NCBI RefSeq assembly: GCF_020085105.1
Contig: NC_058043.1
Location: forward strand, 7,445,667 to 7,509,666
DNA: 64,000 bases
Direction: 5' to 3'
Source of the DNA: Siniperca chuatsi
Lineage: Eukaryota; Chordata; Actinopteri; Centrarchiformes; Sinipercidae
The notes beneath the pieces were generated by a model. The model ran no database searches. It saw nothing but the letters and a program-made list of their open reading frames with translations, and was not told where the DNA came from. The number at the start of each line of letters is the position of its first letter. Position 1 is the first letter of the stretch. The position numbers were made by a program, and so were the translations under genes. Positions 1 through 10,083 of this stretch are shown in pieces.

Positions 1-240
1 ACCAAATACATGCTAAATAATGACCTTCCCATAAGCCTCAGCTGTACTTTGTGTTTAGTGCTAATTAGCAAATGTCAGCATGCTAACACACTAGACTTAG
101 AGGGTGAACACGGTAAACATTAAACCTGCAAAACATCAGTATGTTAGCGTTATCATTGTGAGCATGTTAGCATGCTGGCGTTGGCATTTAGCTCCAAGTA
201 CAGCCTCACAGAACCTCTAGCATGGCTGTTAGTCTTGTTT
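1..240. repeat. Interspersed repeat rich in gctagc/gctaac motifs (copy 1)
   Basis: Contains repeated words such as tgttagcatgct and gtttagtgctaattagcaaa. Much the same text recurs at 17165-17690, 18455-18520, 31600-31765 (inverted) and 42285-42555. No coding potential is seen. It is an unclassified fish interspersed repeat. Confidence 0.6.
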
Positions 241-1000
241 TAATATGTGAAGGCATTGTTGGTGTTATGGCCTTTTCCAGTTGTGGGTTTTCAATATATT
301 TTTTTATTTGCCATTTCATGATTTGTCATTTCAAAATTATAATGCTGATTACTGGCTGTTTCCTTTGTCTGTTTCCTTGTCTTAGTTATGGCCTTATTGT
401 CCCTAGAAGAGCAAAACTGTATTGACTTTGTCAAGTTGGGAGGTTTTCCCCATTCACTTCAGTACACTCAGCTGCAGATTGGCTGATCAACACAAACAGG
501 AAGCAGGAGGTTTGTCAATATGTTTTAATAAAATCAGGATGTCAGTGATTTTTTACTGAATAAAATCCCATAATTCAACAGGAACAATGTACAAGAGTGT
601 GGAAAATATAAATAGCAAAGACTCATTTAACACTGCTGTACTTTCTGTATATGTTGAGGATATATTATGTAGAACCATGATTACAAAATGATATTTGGGT
701 AATGATAAAATTATGTATAAACCAAAAGTTAATGCATGAATACTGTAAACATGAAGAACATATAATATAAGGTCAAGCTGAAAGGACTAAATGGAAAAGT
801 ACAGAGATAGACTGTCTGGATGATATTGCACAACATCACCAGAAAATAACAGGGAAAACATCTGAGTTAGTGGAAACATTGAAAGATGTTTGAAACAGTG
901 TGTGTGTGTGTCAGCACTATATGCGCGATTAAAACCATTGGGACTCAGTATTATAGTCAGATAGCCAAGTTTGAGAAAAACAAGTCAAGGACATAGCAAG
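241..1000. other. AT-rich intergenic stretch, nothing recognised
   Basis: AT-rich sequence with a short GT run near 899-911. I see no gene, no RNA gene and no recognisable transposon protein. Confidence 0.5.
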
Positions 1001-1234
1001 AGAAGTGTGGGAATAATAAAAAAAAACTTGTTAGAGAGCCAAGGTGTGAAAAGAATAGGCCGATTAAACTAAACTGATACGAGAAAACACAAATGGGTTC
1101 CCAGAACAGTGGTCAATGACCCGAGCACAGGGACATGTCAGGGGGAAACCAAGCACACGAACTTATCAGCCTATATTAAGGCATAGCACACGAATATATT
1201 GAAAAAAACATAGTAGTTATGTAACTATGAGAGG

Positions 1235-1291
<57 letters not shown>

Positions 1292-1440
1292 GCAGTGATT
1301 TGGTATAAAACCACTATGTATCGTTCTTCAGTTGTGTCTCGAGATCGGCTCGGCTTATCGTATACTCTGTGAAGTGTTCAATAAATCTACTAAAGTGGAC
1401 TGAAGTACTGTCTGCCTCTTATCTTTGTGTTACGTCTGAC
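1000..1440 (+). mobile_element. Possible solo LTR of a retrotransposon
   Basis: The order of signals is LTR-like: a TATA box (tataaaa, near 1304), about 75 nt later a polyadenylation signal (aataaa, near 1380), then a short T/G-rich tail. A CA microsatellite sits just before the TATA box. No gag or pol reading frame flanks it, so it would be a solo LTR. The ends are not defined: no clean TG...CA boundary or target duplication was found. It could instead be the end of some other transcript. Confidence 0.35.
1236..1288. repeat. (CA)n microsatellite
   Basis: Uninterrupted AC dinucleotide run of about 53 bp inside the LTR-like segment. Confidence 0.95.
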
Positions 1441-1449
1441 TAAAACGTT

Positions 1450-1455
1450 TATTTG
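1450..1455 (-). terminator. Candidate pnp polyadenylation signal
   Basis: TTTATT on the plus strand reads AATAAA on the minus strand, about 320 nt beyond the pnp stop codon. This hexamer is common by chance in AT-rich DNA, so the call is weak. Confidence 0.3.
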
Positions 1456-1778
1456 AGTGACTAAAGAAAAATGTCCACAAGAGGAGAATTTTTAGAAAAA
1501 TATTTGTCTCAAATCTTTTTATATTAAAGCACCATCAAACACAGTGGTCATCATTATATTAATCTTTAACAAAAAATATCATAAATCGATACTTACATTC
1601 AAATTACCCTGATAGAAAAAATTATTAGGCACTTTTTTTTTTACAGCAAAGGTAAAAAAATAATATGAAGGATGATACGAAAATCTAAAAAAGTCTAAAA
1701 GTCTAAAAAAAATTGTAAATATAACAATCAAATACACACACAGTGCGTGTGTGTGTGTGTGCGCGTGCGTGTGTGTGT

Positions 1779-1928
1779 TCAGACACCATCATTTGTCTTG
1801 TTGTCTTTTATCTCCATCCTGCTGATCAGTTCGGTCACCAACTTCTGCACGATGTGAGAGCTCTGCTGGCTGACGTCCAGGACGCCCTCATGGTTCACAA
1901 TCTCTGTGTCCTCATAACTCTTCACCAC
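1779..1928 (-). CDS. pnp: pnp last coding exon
   Basis: Encodes [16 protein letters not shown] and the C-terminal helix, ending in TGA at 1779-1781. The His of VNHE is the ribose-binding histidine (human His257). The 3' splice site (ctgtgacag) and the exon start are copied twice more upstream in the intron as a 71-bp tandem repeat. A CA-rich tract starts directly after the stop codon. Confidence 0.93.
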   Translation of the reverse strand: MVKSYEDTEIVNHEGVLDVSQQSSHIVQKLVTELISRMEIKDNKTNDGV

Positions 1929-2594
1929 CTGTCACAGATCAATCAGTCAATCAATCAATTATCTATCACACTGTCTGAGTCCTCGAAAATCTTCACCACC
2001 TGTCACAGATCAATCAGTCAATCAATCAATTATCTATCACACTGTCTGAGTCCTCGTAAATCTTCACCACCTGACAAAAATCAATCAATCAATCAAATAA
2101 ACAATCAATCAGTCAGTTAATCAATGAATCTTAAGTGTAACGGGCAGTGAGTCAGTTAATCAATAAATTAAATCAGTATGTCTGTTAATTAATCAAGCAA
2201 TTTATTAATTAATTAGTCAGTCAATCAATCAAACGGCTTGACCGCAAAAGGTTCCATCAATGCATTGATGTATTGATCGGTGTGTTTACCTTGTTGGTGA
2301 TCAGAGAGAGGCCGAAGACTCTCAGACCGCAGTGAGTCGCCACGACGACCTCAGGAGCCGTACTCATGCCTGTAAATGAATAATACTTTTACTGTCAGTA
2401 CTGACGCCACAATGGTGATGTCAGCCTGTCCACTTTGTGACACTGTTGTTCAGATCGTCATTAAACATATTGATCCCATTGAAACTTTAGATTTTAATGA
2501 CCCCATGACCTTTCCTCAAGCTCTCATACAGCTTAAGTCACAGCTGAATCACTGTCAGTCACCAGCGGTGAAAAGTAACTAAGTACATTTACTC

Positions 2595-2627
<33 letters not shown>

Positions 2628-4068
2628 CTTACCAACAGCGTCCACTCCCACTAGATGCAACAGTCTGGCCTCAGCGATGGTCTCAAAGTTTGGCCCACTC
2701 ACCATGGCATACACGCCCTCCTGAAGGTCTCTGGCCTCACCCAACTGCTTGCCGATCTCCATTGCTAGGGAACACAGGCCTTTGTCATAGCAACCTGACA
2801 TGGCCGGGAAACGAGGCCCAAACCTGTAAACAATAAATAATAAACAACTGAAACAAAGCCCTCAACAGTAACACAACAAAGCACCAAACTTCAATACTTT
2901 GTTACTATGACAACGAGTTAACACAAGCAAGATTACGATATGATCACATTAAAACAACAGTGTGACAAATAGTTACACAAGAGACAAACAATGAATTTAA
3001 AAACAAATAAACAAGACAACGAGCTTCATCATAAACAACGACAAACAATGATAAACAACAATGACACAAACAACACATATACCAGGTATATAGCGGAGTT
3101 ACTTGTCGTCGTTGGGTCCTATCAGCGGGTGCAGACCGACCAGTCCGGGGAAGTTGATGTGGTCTTTGATGATCATGATGTCACCAGGCTGGAAGCGGTC
3201 GGCCAATGAGCCGGCAGCGTTCGTCACGATCAGAGTCTCCACCCCCAACAGCTTGAAGACTCGAATTGGAAACGTTGCCTGACGAACAAACAGACAGACA
3301 GGTCTCTCATCTTAACCTCGGGAATCATTTAAAGAGTTTCCCCTCGGGGATCAATAAAGTATTTTTGATTCTGATTTGCCTCTCAAACATAAGAAGCTTC
3401 CTGTTGTGGTTTGTCGTTATGGAGATAGTTATTCTTCACGTGACGCAGAACGTTTGACATTTTTGTTCTCTAAATTGAAGGCAATGTCTTCTGATAATTA
3501 AATAATCTATCAATCAGATTACTTTCTGTGAATGGTTAGAGGTAGAACTTCCTCTAGGTCTGTGAACAAATCCTGCTTTCAAATATTCAAAAATTGGAAA
3601 AATCTCTCTAATAAATTGTGTTAGTTCAGTAGTTTTGTGTTGAAGGAGCCTCTATAGGGTGCCAACTAGAGCTCAGTAAAATATTCTCAGCATGGCACAA
3701 GAGAGAGAGTGTGTGTGTGTGTGTGTGTGGGGGGGGTTAGAGGGAAACAATAGCAGCATTTAACAGTCTGCTAAAAGGCTGCATGTGACTGAGCTCGTGC
3801 ATGACCTGAGTTGGGTTCACAATTACAGACACACACACGTTTGTTTCACTATCCGACAGACATTGACAAAATGCTTTCCCTAGCCCCTAACCCTAACCTA
3901 AGTGTAACCTGAACCCTAAAACCAAGTCTTAACTGTCAAAAAGCAGTCTCTACCCGTGGGGATCTCAATTTATGTCCCCACAGTGACACAAGTCCCCATG
4001 GGTTAGTGTGCAATCAGCTTAAAGTCCCCACCAGGATATAAGAACATGAAACACGCACACACACACAC

Positions 4069-4109
<41 letters not shown>

Positions 4110-4205
4110 CATGATACAGGTTGAGTCTCATGCTGCTGATTACAAACAGTTATATTTGTGTTACACCAAGGTTGCGTGACTGAGGTGCTTTAATCAGCTG
4201 ACACA

Positions 4206-4261
<56 letters not shown>

Positions 4262-6341
4262 GTGTATAGTGTTTTCAATATGTAGAATTTATTTGTGTTT
4301 ATTGTTTATTGTTCTGTAAACAGTTAAACATGTGAACCAGGTGAAAATACGGAAATGGTTCGTTCATGTGCATTCTTGTGGTCTGGAAAATGTGATACTG
4401 TTTACAGCTCTATCATCTGTTCTCAGAGCCAAAATGACCAGAAATAAGTTCTCAACCTTCGGGAAACACTGATGAGTGCTCCTGTGCTTTTGTCTTTGTG
4501 AGGGCTGAATTGAGTTTCAGAACTTGACAGTTAAAGTAAGGATTAGGTTAACAGGGTACCGATTTTGTGCTGCACTTCCATGAAGTTGGGGGACTCACAG
4601 GAAACGGGTTAAAAAAAGACACACTGTTCACACTGAAGCAGCAGAGGCCAAGGTATCCTGACTTCAGTCCCCCGAATGTGTCAAGCTCCAAAAACACTGG
4701 ATCCTACATTTTTATACTTGTTTGCAGCCGACTAAGCATAGCTTAGCATAAAGACTGGAAACAGGTGGAAACAGCTAGCCTGGCTCTGTCCAACAGTTAC
4801 AAAATCCACTTACCAGCACCTCTAAAGCTTGTTAATTAACACACTGTATTTTGTTTGTTTAATTCATTCAAAAACTAGAGTGCAAAAACAATAATTTGCC
4901 GTTTTATAGGGGGTTATGTGCCGAACCATTTCTTTGCCCAGTTTTCTGGAGTCTCTGCTGGTTGCCTGGTAAGAATAGTTTGGCACATAACCTTCATAAA
5001 ATGGCAAATTGTCGTTTTAACACTTTTAACACTGTACAGATTAAACAAATGAGATATAACGTGTTAATTAGTGAGCTTTAGAGGTGCTGGTGGGTAGATT
5101 TTGTTACCTTTGGACAGAGACAGGCTAATTGTTTCCCCTTGTTTCCAGTCTTTGGCTGGCTGCTGGTGGTAGCGTCATAGTTACCGTACACACATGAAAG
5201 TGATATCACAGGCAAAAAGGGGAATAAGTTTATTTCCCAAAATGTTGAACTATTCCTTTAAGGTTAGTGATACAACGAGTGTGTGTACCTTGCAGAGTGA
5301 GTGTCCTTCATACATGTGGAAGCGACCCTGCATGCACACACATATCTTCCCCTTCAGCTCCCCGAAAACCAGCCGACCTGCATGACCCTGCACTGCAACA
5401 CACACACACAGAGTCAGGATTACGGTGAGAGGCAGGTATAGTGCTGGTAATTAACCCACAGTTAACATGTAAATCTACATGTAAACCAGACCTTCTCTTT
5501 CTGTGGAGCTATGCTAGCAGTTTCCCCCTGCTTCCAGTCTTTGTGCTAAGCTAGGCTAAACAAACCTGACAGTTACTATTCATGCATGTTGTAATCAGAC
5601 AGACAATCTTGGCTTTTCTTCCTTTTCCTTGCTAGTTCATGTTCAGTTTCATCTTTTAATTGTACCTGTAATGCTGGGCACATACATTGTGTGGATTAAG
5701 CCAGATTTTAATTTGTATTGCTCGCCACGGACCGATTTTATAATCACGATAAATTTCCCCCAAAATAGCTGTTGTTTGACGTTCAGTTTGAGGGGGCTGA
5801 TGAATAATTGCCATAAATTTTATTTGTTCAGCAGAAAACAGTAGGCTTTAATTGTACATTTGCACTCTGTAGGTCCTTTACATGAATTTAACAGTTGTAT
5901 ACAAAGTGCTGAACTTATATATGAAAACACTGACTGTTAATCAATAAATGCAACTTTAAAATATCTTCAAATATGAGACTTTAATTAAAAACGTTAATGT
6001 TAATGTGGTTTGAGTTTAGTAGTTAATCAAATTGTAAAATATATGCGAATAAATATGTGGTGAACAGGTCTATACTGTCAGCTTTGAATTAGAATCATTA
6101 CTCAGTCAGTAATAAAGTCACTCACCATATATTATTTAATATTGTTAGTATTAAAATAAACTGCATATCCAGAGTACCTGTGGTTTCTGGGAAGCCGGGT
6201 ATGTCAGAATAAGCAAAGGAGTCCTGACTATTGAGGGTGTCAGCGAGCATGCCCAGTCCGGACCCGCAGATGATCGCCACCTGGGGGCGGTGCTTCGTCC
6301 GAGTCCTCAACCAATCAGCTGTCTTCTCGTATTCCTCATGA
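1779..6341 (-). CDS. pnp: Purine nucleoside phosphorylase, six coding exons (5' exon not found)
   Basis: This enzyme cleaves (deoxy)inosine and (deoxy)guanosine with phosphate, giving the free base and ribose-1-phosphate in cytosolic purine salvage. The six exons are 6178-6341, 5289-5392, 3103-3278, 2633-2823, 2290-2369 and 1779-1928. They join in frame to about 287 residues; the human enzyme has 289. Every active-site element of the trimeric family is visible in order: the GSGLG phosphate loop, the His of [36 protein letters not shown] and the His of VNHE. Introns are all GT-AG and phases match. The exon with the initiator Met, expected to encode only a few residues, was not located. Teleosts have several pnp paralogues (pnp4, pnp5 and pnp6 types) and I cannot say which this is. 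Confidence 0.95.
1909..2075. repeat. 71-bp tandem repeat spanning an exon-intron junction
   Basis: Three units start at 1909, 1980 and 2051, each beginning tcctc and carrying ttcaccacctg 12 nt later. Unit 1 lies partly in the pnp last exon, so the 3' splice site is duplicated. Units 1 and 2 keep ctgtgacag|gtggtgaag; unit 3 has the acceptor region altered. Confidence 0.9.
1930..2235. repeat. Imperfect (AATC)n simple repeat
   Basis: Dense runs of aatcaatcagtcaatc in the last pnp intron, overlapping the 71-bp tandem units. Confidence 0.7.
2290..2369 (-). CDS. pnp: pnp coding exon: base-binding segment
   Basis: Encodes [20 protein letters not shown] followed by SLITNK. This holds the Met (human 219) and the Thr-Asn pair (human 242/243) that contact ribose and purine. 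It is 80 bp, with acceptor tttacag and donor gtaaac, and joins the last exon in phase 0. Confidence 0.95.
2603..2628. repeat. (GT)n microsatellite abutting the pnp exon donor
   Basis: On the gene strand this reads gtaagacacacac..., so the CA run begins a few bases inside the intron next to the 5' splice site of exon 2633-2823. Confidence 0.9.
2633..2823 (-). CDS. pnp: pnp coding exon with the GPNFETIAE motif
   Basis: Encodes [15 protein letters not shown] through GVDAVG. The GPNFETIAE motif holds the Phe-Glu pair (human 200/201) that recognises the purine. It is 191 bp and joins both neighbours in frame; the Lys of NDDK is completed across the upstream junction. Confidence 0.95.
3103..3278 (-). 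CDS. pnp: pnp coding exon with the TNAAG motif
   Basis: Encodes [20 protein letters not shown], then [13 protein letters not shown], then [17 protein letters not shown] includes the phosphate- and base-contacting Asn/Ala (human 115/116). It is 176 bp with GT-AG borders. Confidence 0.95.
3325..3375. repeat. Short repeat tail with tttcccctcggggatcaata
   Basis: The phrase, ending aataaagtatttttgattctgat, recurs at 51698-51740 and partly at 20110-20140. Such tails are a familiar 3' end of fish retroposons; no more of the element is seen here. Confidence 0.5.
3780..4107. repeat. Fish repeat with ccctaaccctaacc and gtccccac phrases
   Basis: Contains ccctaaccctaacctaa, accaagtcttaact and gtccccacagtgac, then a long CA run (4039-4106). 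The same family occurs at 44384-45105, where it is split by another repeat. The telomere-like words are internal to an interspersed repeat. Confidence 0.6.
4208..4259. repeat. (GT)n microsatellite
   Basis: Pure GT run of about 52 bp in a pnp intron. Confidence 0.95.
4615..5262. repeat. Long self-complementary interspersed repeat
   Basis: The left half holds aagactggaaacaggtggaaa, then aaaatccacttaccagcacc. The right half holds the inverse: gaggtgctggtgggtagatt, then ccttgtttccagtcttt. It ends ttgaactattcctttaa. Related copies lie at 6770-7140, 15935-16240, 47640-48015 and 63868-64000. It looks like a non-autonomous DNA element lying in the large pnp intron. Confidence 0.65.
5289..5392 (-). 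CDS. pnp: pnp coding exon with GHAGRL and RFHMYEG
   Basis: Encodes [16 protein letters not shown], then [15 protein letters not shown]. It provides human-equivalent His64, Arg84, His86, Tyr88 and Glu89, which bind phosphate and ribose. It is 104 bp. Its donor reads gtacacacac, another CA-rich 5' splice site. Confidence 0.95.
5393..6177. other. pnp intron, nothing further recognised
   Basis: AT-rich intron with a short stray copy of the gctagc/cttccagtctttgtg repeat near 5510-5560. No other feature is seen. Confidence 0.5.
6178..6341 (-). CDS. pnp: pnp coding exon with the GSGLG phosphate loop
   Basis: Encodes [20 protein letters not shown], then [16 protein letters not shown] and [10 protein letters not shown]. 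The Ser of GSGLG equals human Ser33. The exon starts in phase 2 (T|CAT), so it needs a short upstream exon giving the Met. The first Met in this frame is internal, and the ATG at the exon border is out of frame. Confidence 0.95.
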
Positions 6342-6457
6342 CTGCAGACAGAAAAAAGAGAAGACAGGAGGGTTTTTATTTTTAATTATTTTATTTATTA
6401 TTAAGTGTGAATTCACTTTGCCTCCAGCCCAGACAGTCCGATCTGATCACGTGGTGC

Positions 6458-6488
<31 letters not shown>

Positions 6489-6769
6489 CAGGAGATAAAT
6501 GTGTGAACTGTGAAGTGGAGGAAAAATAACATGCTCTTTTTCACCGGGACTGCTTGTTAAGTGGTGGAGCATCACGCTGCTGCCAGTGTTGCTGTTTCTC
6601 TCTATGTGGGTCTTCTCAGGTCCACCACATTCTGGATCAGGTCTAATTAGCCTCAGGTTTATTCAGACCGGATCGCTTGGAGAGTACGTTAATATCATAT
6701 ATTAACATCTGGTAAAAACTTCGTTCACATATCCAAAGAATGTAGCTGAGGTCTAATTAATCAATTTAA

Positions 6770-7140
6770 CCCGTATCCCCCTCCTTCACTGGATCACACT
6801 GGATCCTACATTTTCCATAATGCAACGCAATCTTTAATTAGACCCCCTGCCTCTAAACACCCCAGGATGAAGCTATCGATGCAGCAGTCGGCTAACCTAC
6901 CTTAGCATAAAGACTGGAAACAGCTAGCCTGGCTCTTTCCAAAGGTAACAAAACCCACCTACCAGCATCTCTCTCTAAAACATTATATCTAATTAATAAG
7001 TACAAAAACTGAAGTATAAAAACTGTAAATTTGCCGTTTTACTGGGGGTTATGGGCTAGACTATTTCTTGGCTCGGACCAATAACTTCCTGGAGTCTCCA
7101 CTGGTTGCCTGGCAACTGCCCAGAGTCTTGGGTAATATCG
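6770..7140. repeat. Copy of the self-complementary repeat (left half)
   Basis: Shares taaagactggaaacagctagc, then cacctaccagcatctct and gtaaatttgccgttttact, with 4615-5262. Confidence 0.6.
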
Positions 7141-7239
7141 TCCAATCACCGAGGTTAAAATTCTGTCACGTGCGTCGCTAGCGACGGTTGGAAGCTAATG
7201 ATGACGCTGTTTAGAAAACTGATTTTACAATCTGCGGTT

Positions 7240-7505
7240 TAAATCAATTCACTTTTAATTTCTGGGTCAGTTTGAACTATCGGTAGAAAGAAAATAGTTC
7301 CTACATGAAACTGCTCGCAACAAATCCGTGGATTATCTTGAGTAACCGGGTCATGATTTCTGGAAAGAGAAGTTGCTTTTTCAAATGTATTTTTGGGCGC
7401 TTTGAGCACAAGCCGAGTGCCATATAGTCCCATTATATTAAAACAAATACATACTTATATTTCCAAAACTCGGCGAGCCACACCAAAACAATCTAGATGG
7501 ATAAA
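7240..7505. repeat. MITE-like repeat, copy 1 (ends eroded)
   Basis: Shares about 250 bp with 10469-10812, including gaaaatagttcctacat, aaactgctc, caacaaatc, gtggattatcttgagtaac and aaaacaatctagatggataa. Confidence 0.7.
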
Positions 7506-7730
7506 TCTGATATTTTGACTTTCTTCCCTTGTGGGCTGTTGCCGTTTGGGGATGTCTCTGTCTCCTGTAATGTAAATGTGTTACAGAAATTATAGCTAAA
7601 TATGAGGATGAACATGTTAGGCTACTAACTGAATTTCAAAATTCACCTTTTACCAAATATTTATCATTATTTTTTTTTCTGAAAATCTGAAACAACAAGA
7701 AATGCAGACATTGTTGTGATAAAACAGACA

Positions 7731-8050
7731 GTGGTGGAAAGTACATTTACTCCAGCACTGTACATAACCACAAGTCTTAGGTACTTTAGTATTTCCATTT
7801 TCTACTACTTTATACTTCTACTCCACTACATTTCAGAGAGAAATATTGTACTTTACTCCACTTTAATGATTTTTAAGCTTTAGTTACTAGTTACTTGAAG
7901 ATAAGACTTTTTTGATCCCTGGAGGTAAATTTACAAGCTACCAAGCAATATAGAAAGTAATTAAAATGCATAAATAATTATAATATAATATACATTATTC
8001 TAAATTCATTCTGTATAATGAGTACTTTTCCTTTTTTTTACAGTCAACAT
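7731..8050. repeat. cagtggtggaa repeat family, copy 1
   Basis: Starts cagtggtggaaagtacattt and holds actttatacttctactccac, then tactttactccactttaat. Other copies are at 33195-33312, 37713-38245, 39020-39470, 44449-44938 and 46855-47100. The cagtgg...ccactg ends suggest a non-autonomous DNA transposon. Confidence 0.65.
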
Positions 8051-8059
8051 TAAGGTAAA

Positions 8060-9060
8060 GAAACCAAGACCAACACGTACTTTAAATATGTATTTTTATT
8101 GAGAGAAAAATGCTCGCCCACCAATCCATAAGCCATTAATTAAAAAAAAAAACCTGCACAAAAGTGTCAGAACTGACTGCAGAAGCCACGGTGCGAGTCC
8201 TCCGAGTGAATTTCCTGCAGCTCCCCTCGTCTCCATCTTCCTGCATCGCCTAAAGTCATAAAGAAAACTTGCTGTAAGTATTTTTAACTGCAGGGTATCC
8301 ATATTAATATGAGCCTGACCATCCCTGAGATGGCGAGAAGTGAGTGGCAGCCATGCAGCTGTTGTTAAGGGACGCTATTGGATGTTTTGTATAGAGAGAT
8401 GCTTGCCTGTGGGTTTGGCATTAGGTCTGCTCTGGCTTGGATGCAAAGTTGACTGTTTGAAGTTCGTCCACCTTTAGAAGAGTTTCAAACTCATGCAATG
8501 ACCCATATTACCCACCATTATATTGTGCAACTGAAATAAGCAGATTTATAAAATGCTACGTAGGACTCATTACCCACTCCCACAAACATCTAGCGTTGTT
8601 GCTCAGTAATAGTCACACTGCACCCCGTAATAACAGAGTAGTTAACAAATACAAACAGTGAATTATTACTCTGGTTGTTACCTCCTTATTTCATTAACTC
8701 ACATCTCGTTCCCTTGTACCTATGGATGTACCAAAGTACTGTACTGGTACGCCGTCTGTACAAAATAAATACACTGTAAATTGGAAAGACTTAACGTAGG
8801 CTTCGCTGTTCGTTGCGGGACGTAATCTAAAGCAAACTGACATAACGTTTCTCAATATGTAGCCTAGCTAGTTAGCTAACGTCAAGAAGGGTACCACACT
8901 TAACTCCTAAAAGTTCTGAGCTCCCTAACGTAAGACTGACACCACATTTCACTGCACTAAAACTTTTCTGTCAACTCGTCAAGACATTTGAGTTAGGCTT
9001 TTAAATTCACGCAGCAAGCAAAGTAACACAAAATAACCAAAATAATGCCGATTTTTTTTA
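8060..9060. other. Between pnp coding exons and the putative promoter: no confirmed exon
   Basis: The missing initiator exon of pnp should lie between 6342 and about 9120. One weak candidate is ATGGATACCCTGCA on the minus strand near 8302, whose phase would fit, but its donor (gttaaa) is poor. Nothing else is recognised here. Confidence 0.3.
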
Positions 9061-9061
9061 C

Positions 9062-9290
9062 CTTCAACCGTTCCTTCCACGAGCGCAGGAACGCCTTCCT
9101 GAAAATAATGACGTCGAATCCAAAAATCGTAGTGTGGGCGGGGCTTGACCGTACAACCTTTACCTCTTCACAGCGTCCGCAACATCAGCGAGTGACAGAA
9201 GCGCCGTTTACGTACCGTCAACCGTTAACTCTTCCTTGGCCTGTGATTGGCTGGATGGCCATTCAATCAATCTAACTTGACCAATAGGTT
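9062..9290 (-). promoter_or_regulatory. Probable pnp promoter and non-coding first exon
   Basis: This is the most CpG-dense stretch near pnp. It has a GC box (gggcggggc, 9136-9144) and CCAAT elements in both orientations (gattgg near 9246; ccaat near 9281). On the minus strand a donor, gttgaag|gtaaaa, ends a possible 5' exon at 9062. That exon has no ATG, and direct joining to 6178-6341 would meet a stop in frame, so a further small exon is required. Confidence 0.45.
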
Positions 9291-9332
9291 TTCGTGTATG
9301 GGGAACTCATTATCATAAGTACTTTGGTCAGA

Positions 9333-9590
9333 TTACTTTCGGTTCATCTCAGGAAAAAGTGTGTGGGATGGGATCTCGTTTTTGTGAAAATCAGGTACTC
9401 GAGAGACTTTATTGGTTTCCAGGTCTTTAATACTCATCTGCAGATTATTGATTGTATCCTCCGCGGATGAAATGCCTCGTTCAAGCGGCCAGTGCTTGTT
9501 TAAGTGCGCTTGATTTTGTGATATCAATGGCGCAGTTAATGTAAATAATAAAATGATGAAAGTCCTGTAGAGGGAGGTGATAGCTTTCAT
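9333..9590 (-). CDS. Unrecognised 85-aa secreted-peptide-like ORF
   Basis: The start is the ATG at 9588-9590. A hydrophobic leader (about MKAITSLYRTFIILLFTLTA, then PLIS) looks like a cleavable signal peptide, leaving a mature chain of about 60 residues. The middle (SSAEDTINNLQMSIKDLE) looks helical. There are no cysteines and no dibasic cleavage pair. On the same strand a TATA box (tataaaag, near 9645-9652) sits about 55-60 nt upstream of the ATG, as expected for a short 5' UTR. A related, decayed reading frame lies at 11827-11990, which argues that the sequence once encoded protein. It may be one exon of a longer gene, since a weak donor (gtaatc) overlaps the stop. I do not recognise the family. 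Confidence 0.4.
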   Translation of the reverse strand: MKAITSLYRTFIILLFTLTAPLISQNQAHLNKHWPLERGISSAEDTINNLQMSIKDLETNKVSRVPDFHKNEIPSHTLFPEMNRK

Positions 9591-9639
9591 AATGTCTGCA
9601 CTGGTCAAATATATTAGTTCCAGTTCTGTTGTTTTAACT

Positions 9640-9658
9640 TTGCCCTTTTATATTTGTT
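9640..9658 (-). promoter_or_regulatory. TATA box for the 9333-9590 ORF
   Basis: The minus strand reads caaatataaaagggcaaag. Its distance to the ATG fits a core promoter with a start site about 25-30 nt downstream. Confidence 0.4.
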
Positions 9659-9699
9659 TCCTCAAAACTTGAGATTAGTTTAATTAAACTTTATAAGGG

Positions 9700-10083
9700 T
9701 CTCTGGGTGATTAACTATAAATTATCACATAACTGATAACAGAGCACTCCCATCACCACCCAGAAGTCATAAAACATATTTGTTATAATAAAGACACATA
9801 ATAAAGGTGTTTTCTTACCTGATTTGTTTTTGGCAGTGCATGATGGATGAATGACAGACGACTGATGATGATGAGGATGATGAAGAATATAAAGCAGACT
9901 GGTGTGTGTGTGTGTTTCTGTATTAGCAGCCTCTATCACTTATGGAGGAACAGTCAGAGTGCTGCCAGTTGATACCGATGGGCTTACATAGCCACCAGTC
10001 ACATGCTCCTGGTTGGTCAACAGACCATTCTTTCATCAGCAGCAGCCAATGGGGCTACAGTGCTGTAGAAACGTGTGTATGTG
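9700..10083. other. Intergenic, nothing recognised
   Basis: Contains a short GT run near 9900 but no gene-like feature. Confidence 0.5.

Noticed and set aside
1930..2235. Repeats with regular spacing that might suggest a CRISPR array
   Set aside because: They are AATC simple repeats and a 71-bp tandem duplication in a vertebrate intron; there are no unique spacers or cas genes.
3885..3905. Telomere-like ccctaaccctaacc
   Set aside because: It is internal to a dispersed fish repeat also found at 44.4-45.1 kb, not an interstitial telomere array.
8096..8302. Minus-strand 68-codon frame starting MDTLQLKI as the missing pnp first exon
   Set aside because: The peptide after the first few codons does not resemble PNP, and the only phase-compatible donor (gttaaa) is poor. 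It is kept only as a weak candidate in the text.
9045..9275. Plus-strand 76-codon frame in the pnp promoter
   Set aside because: It overlaps the GC-box/CCAAT region and the likely minus-strand first exon; no homology signal was seen.
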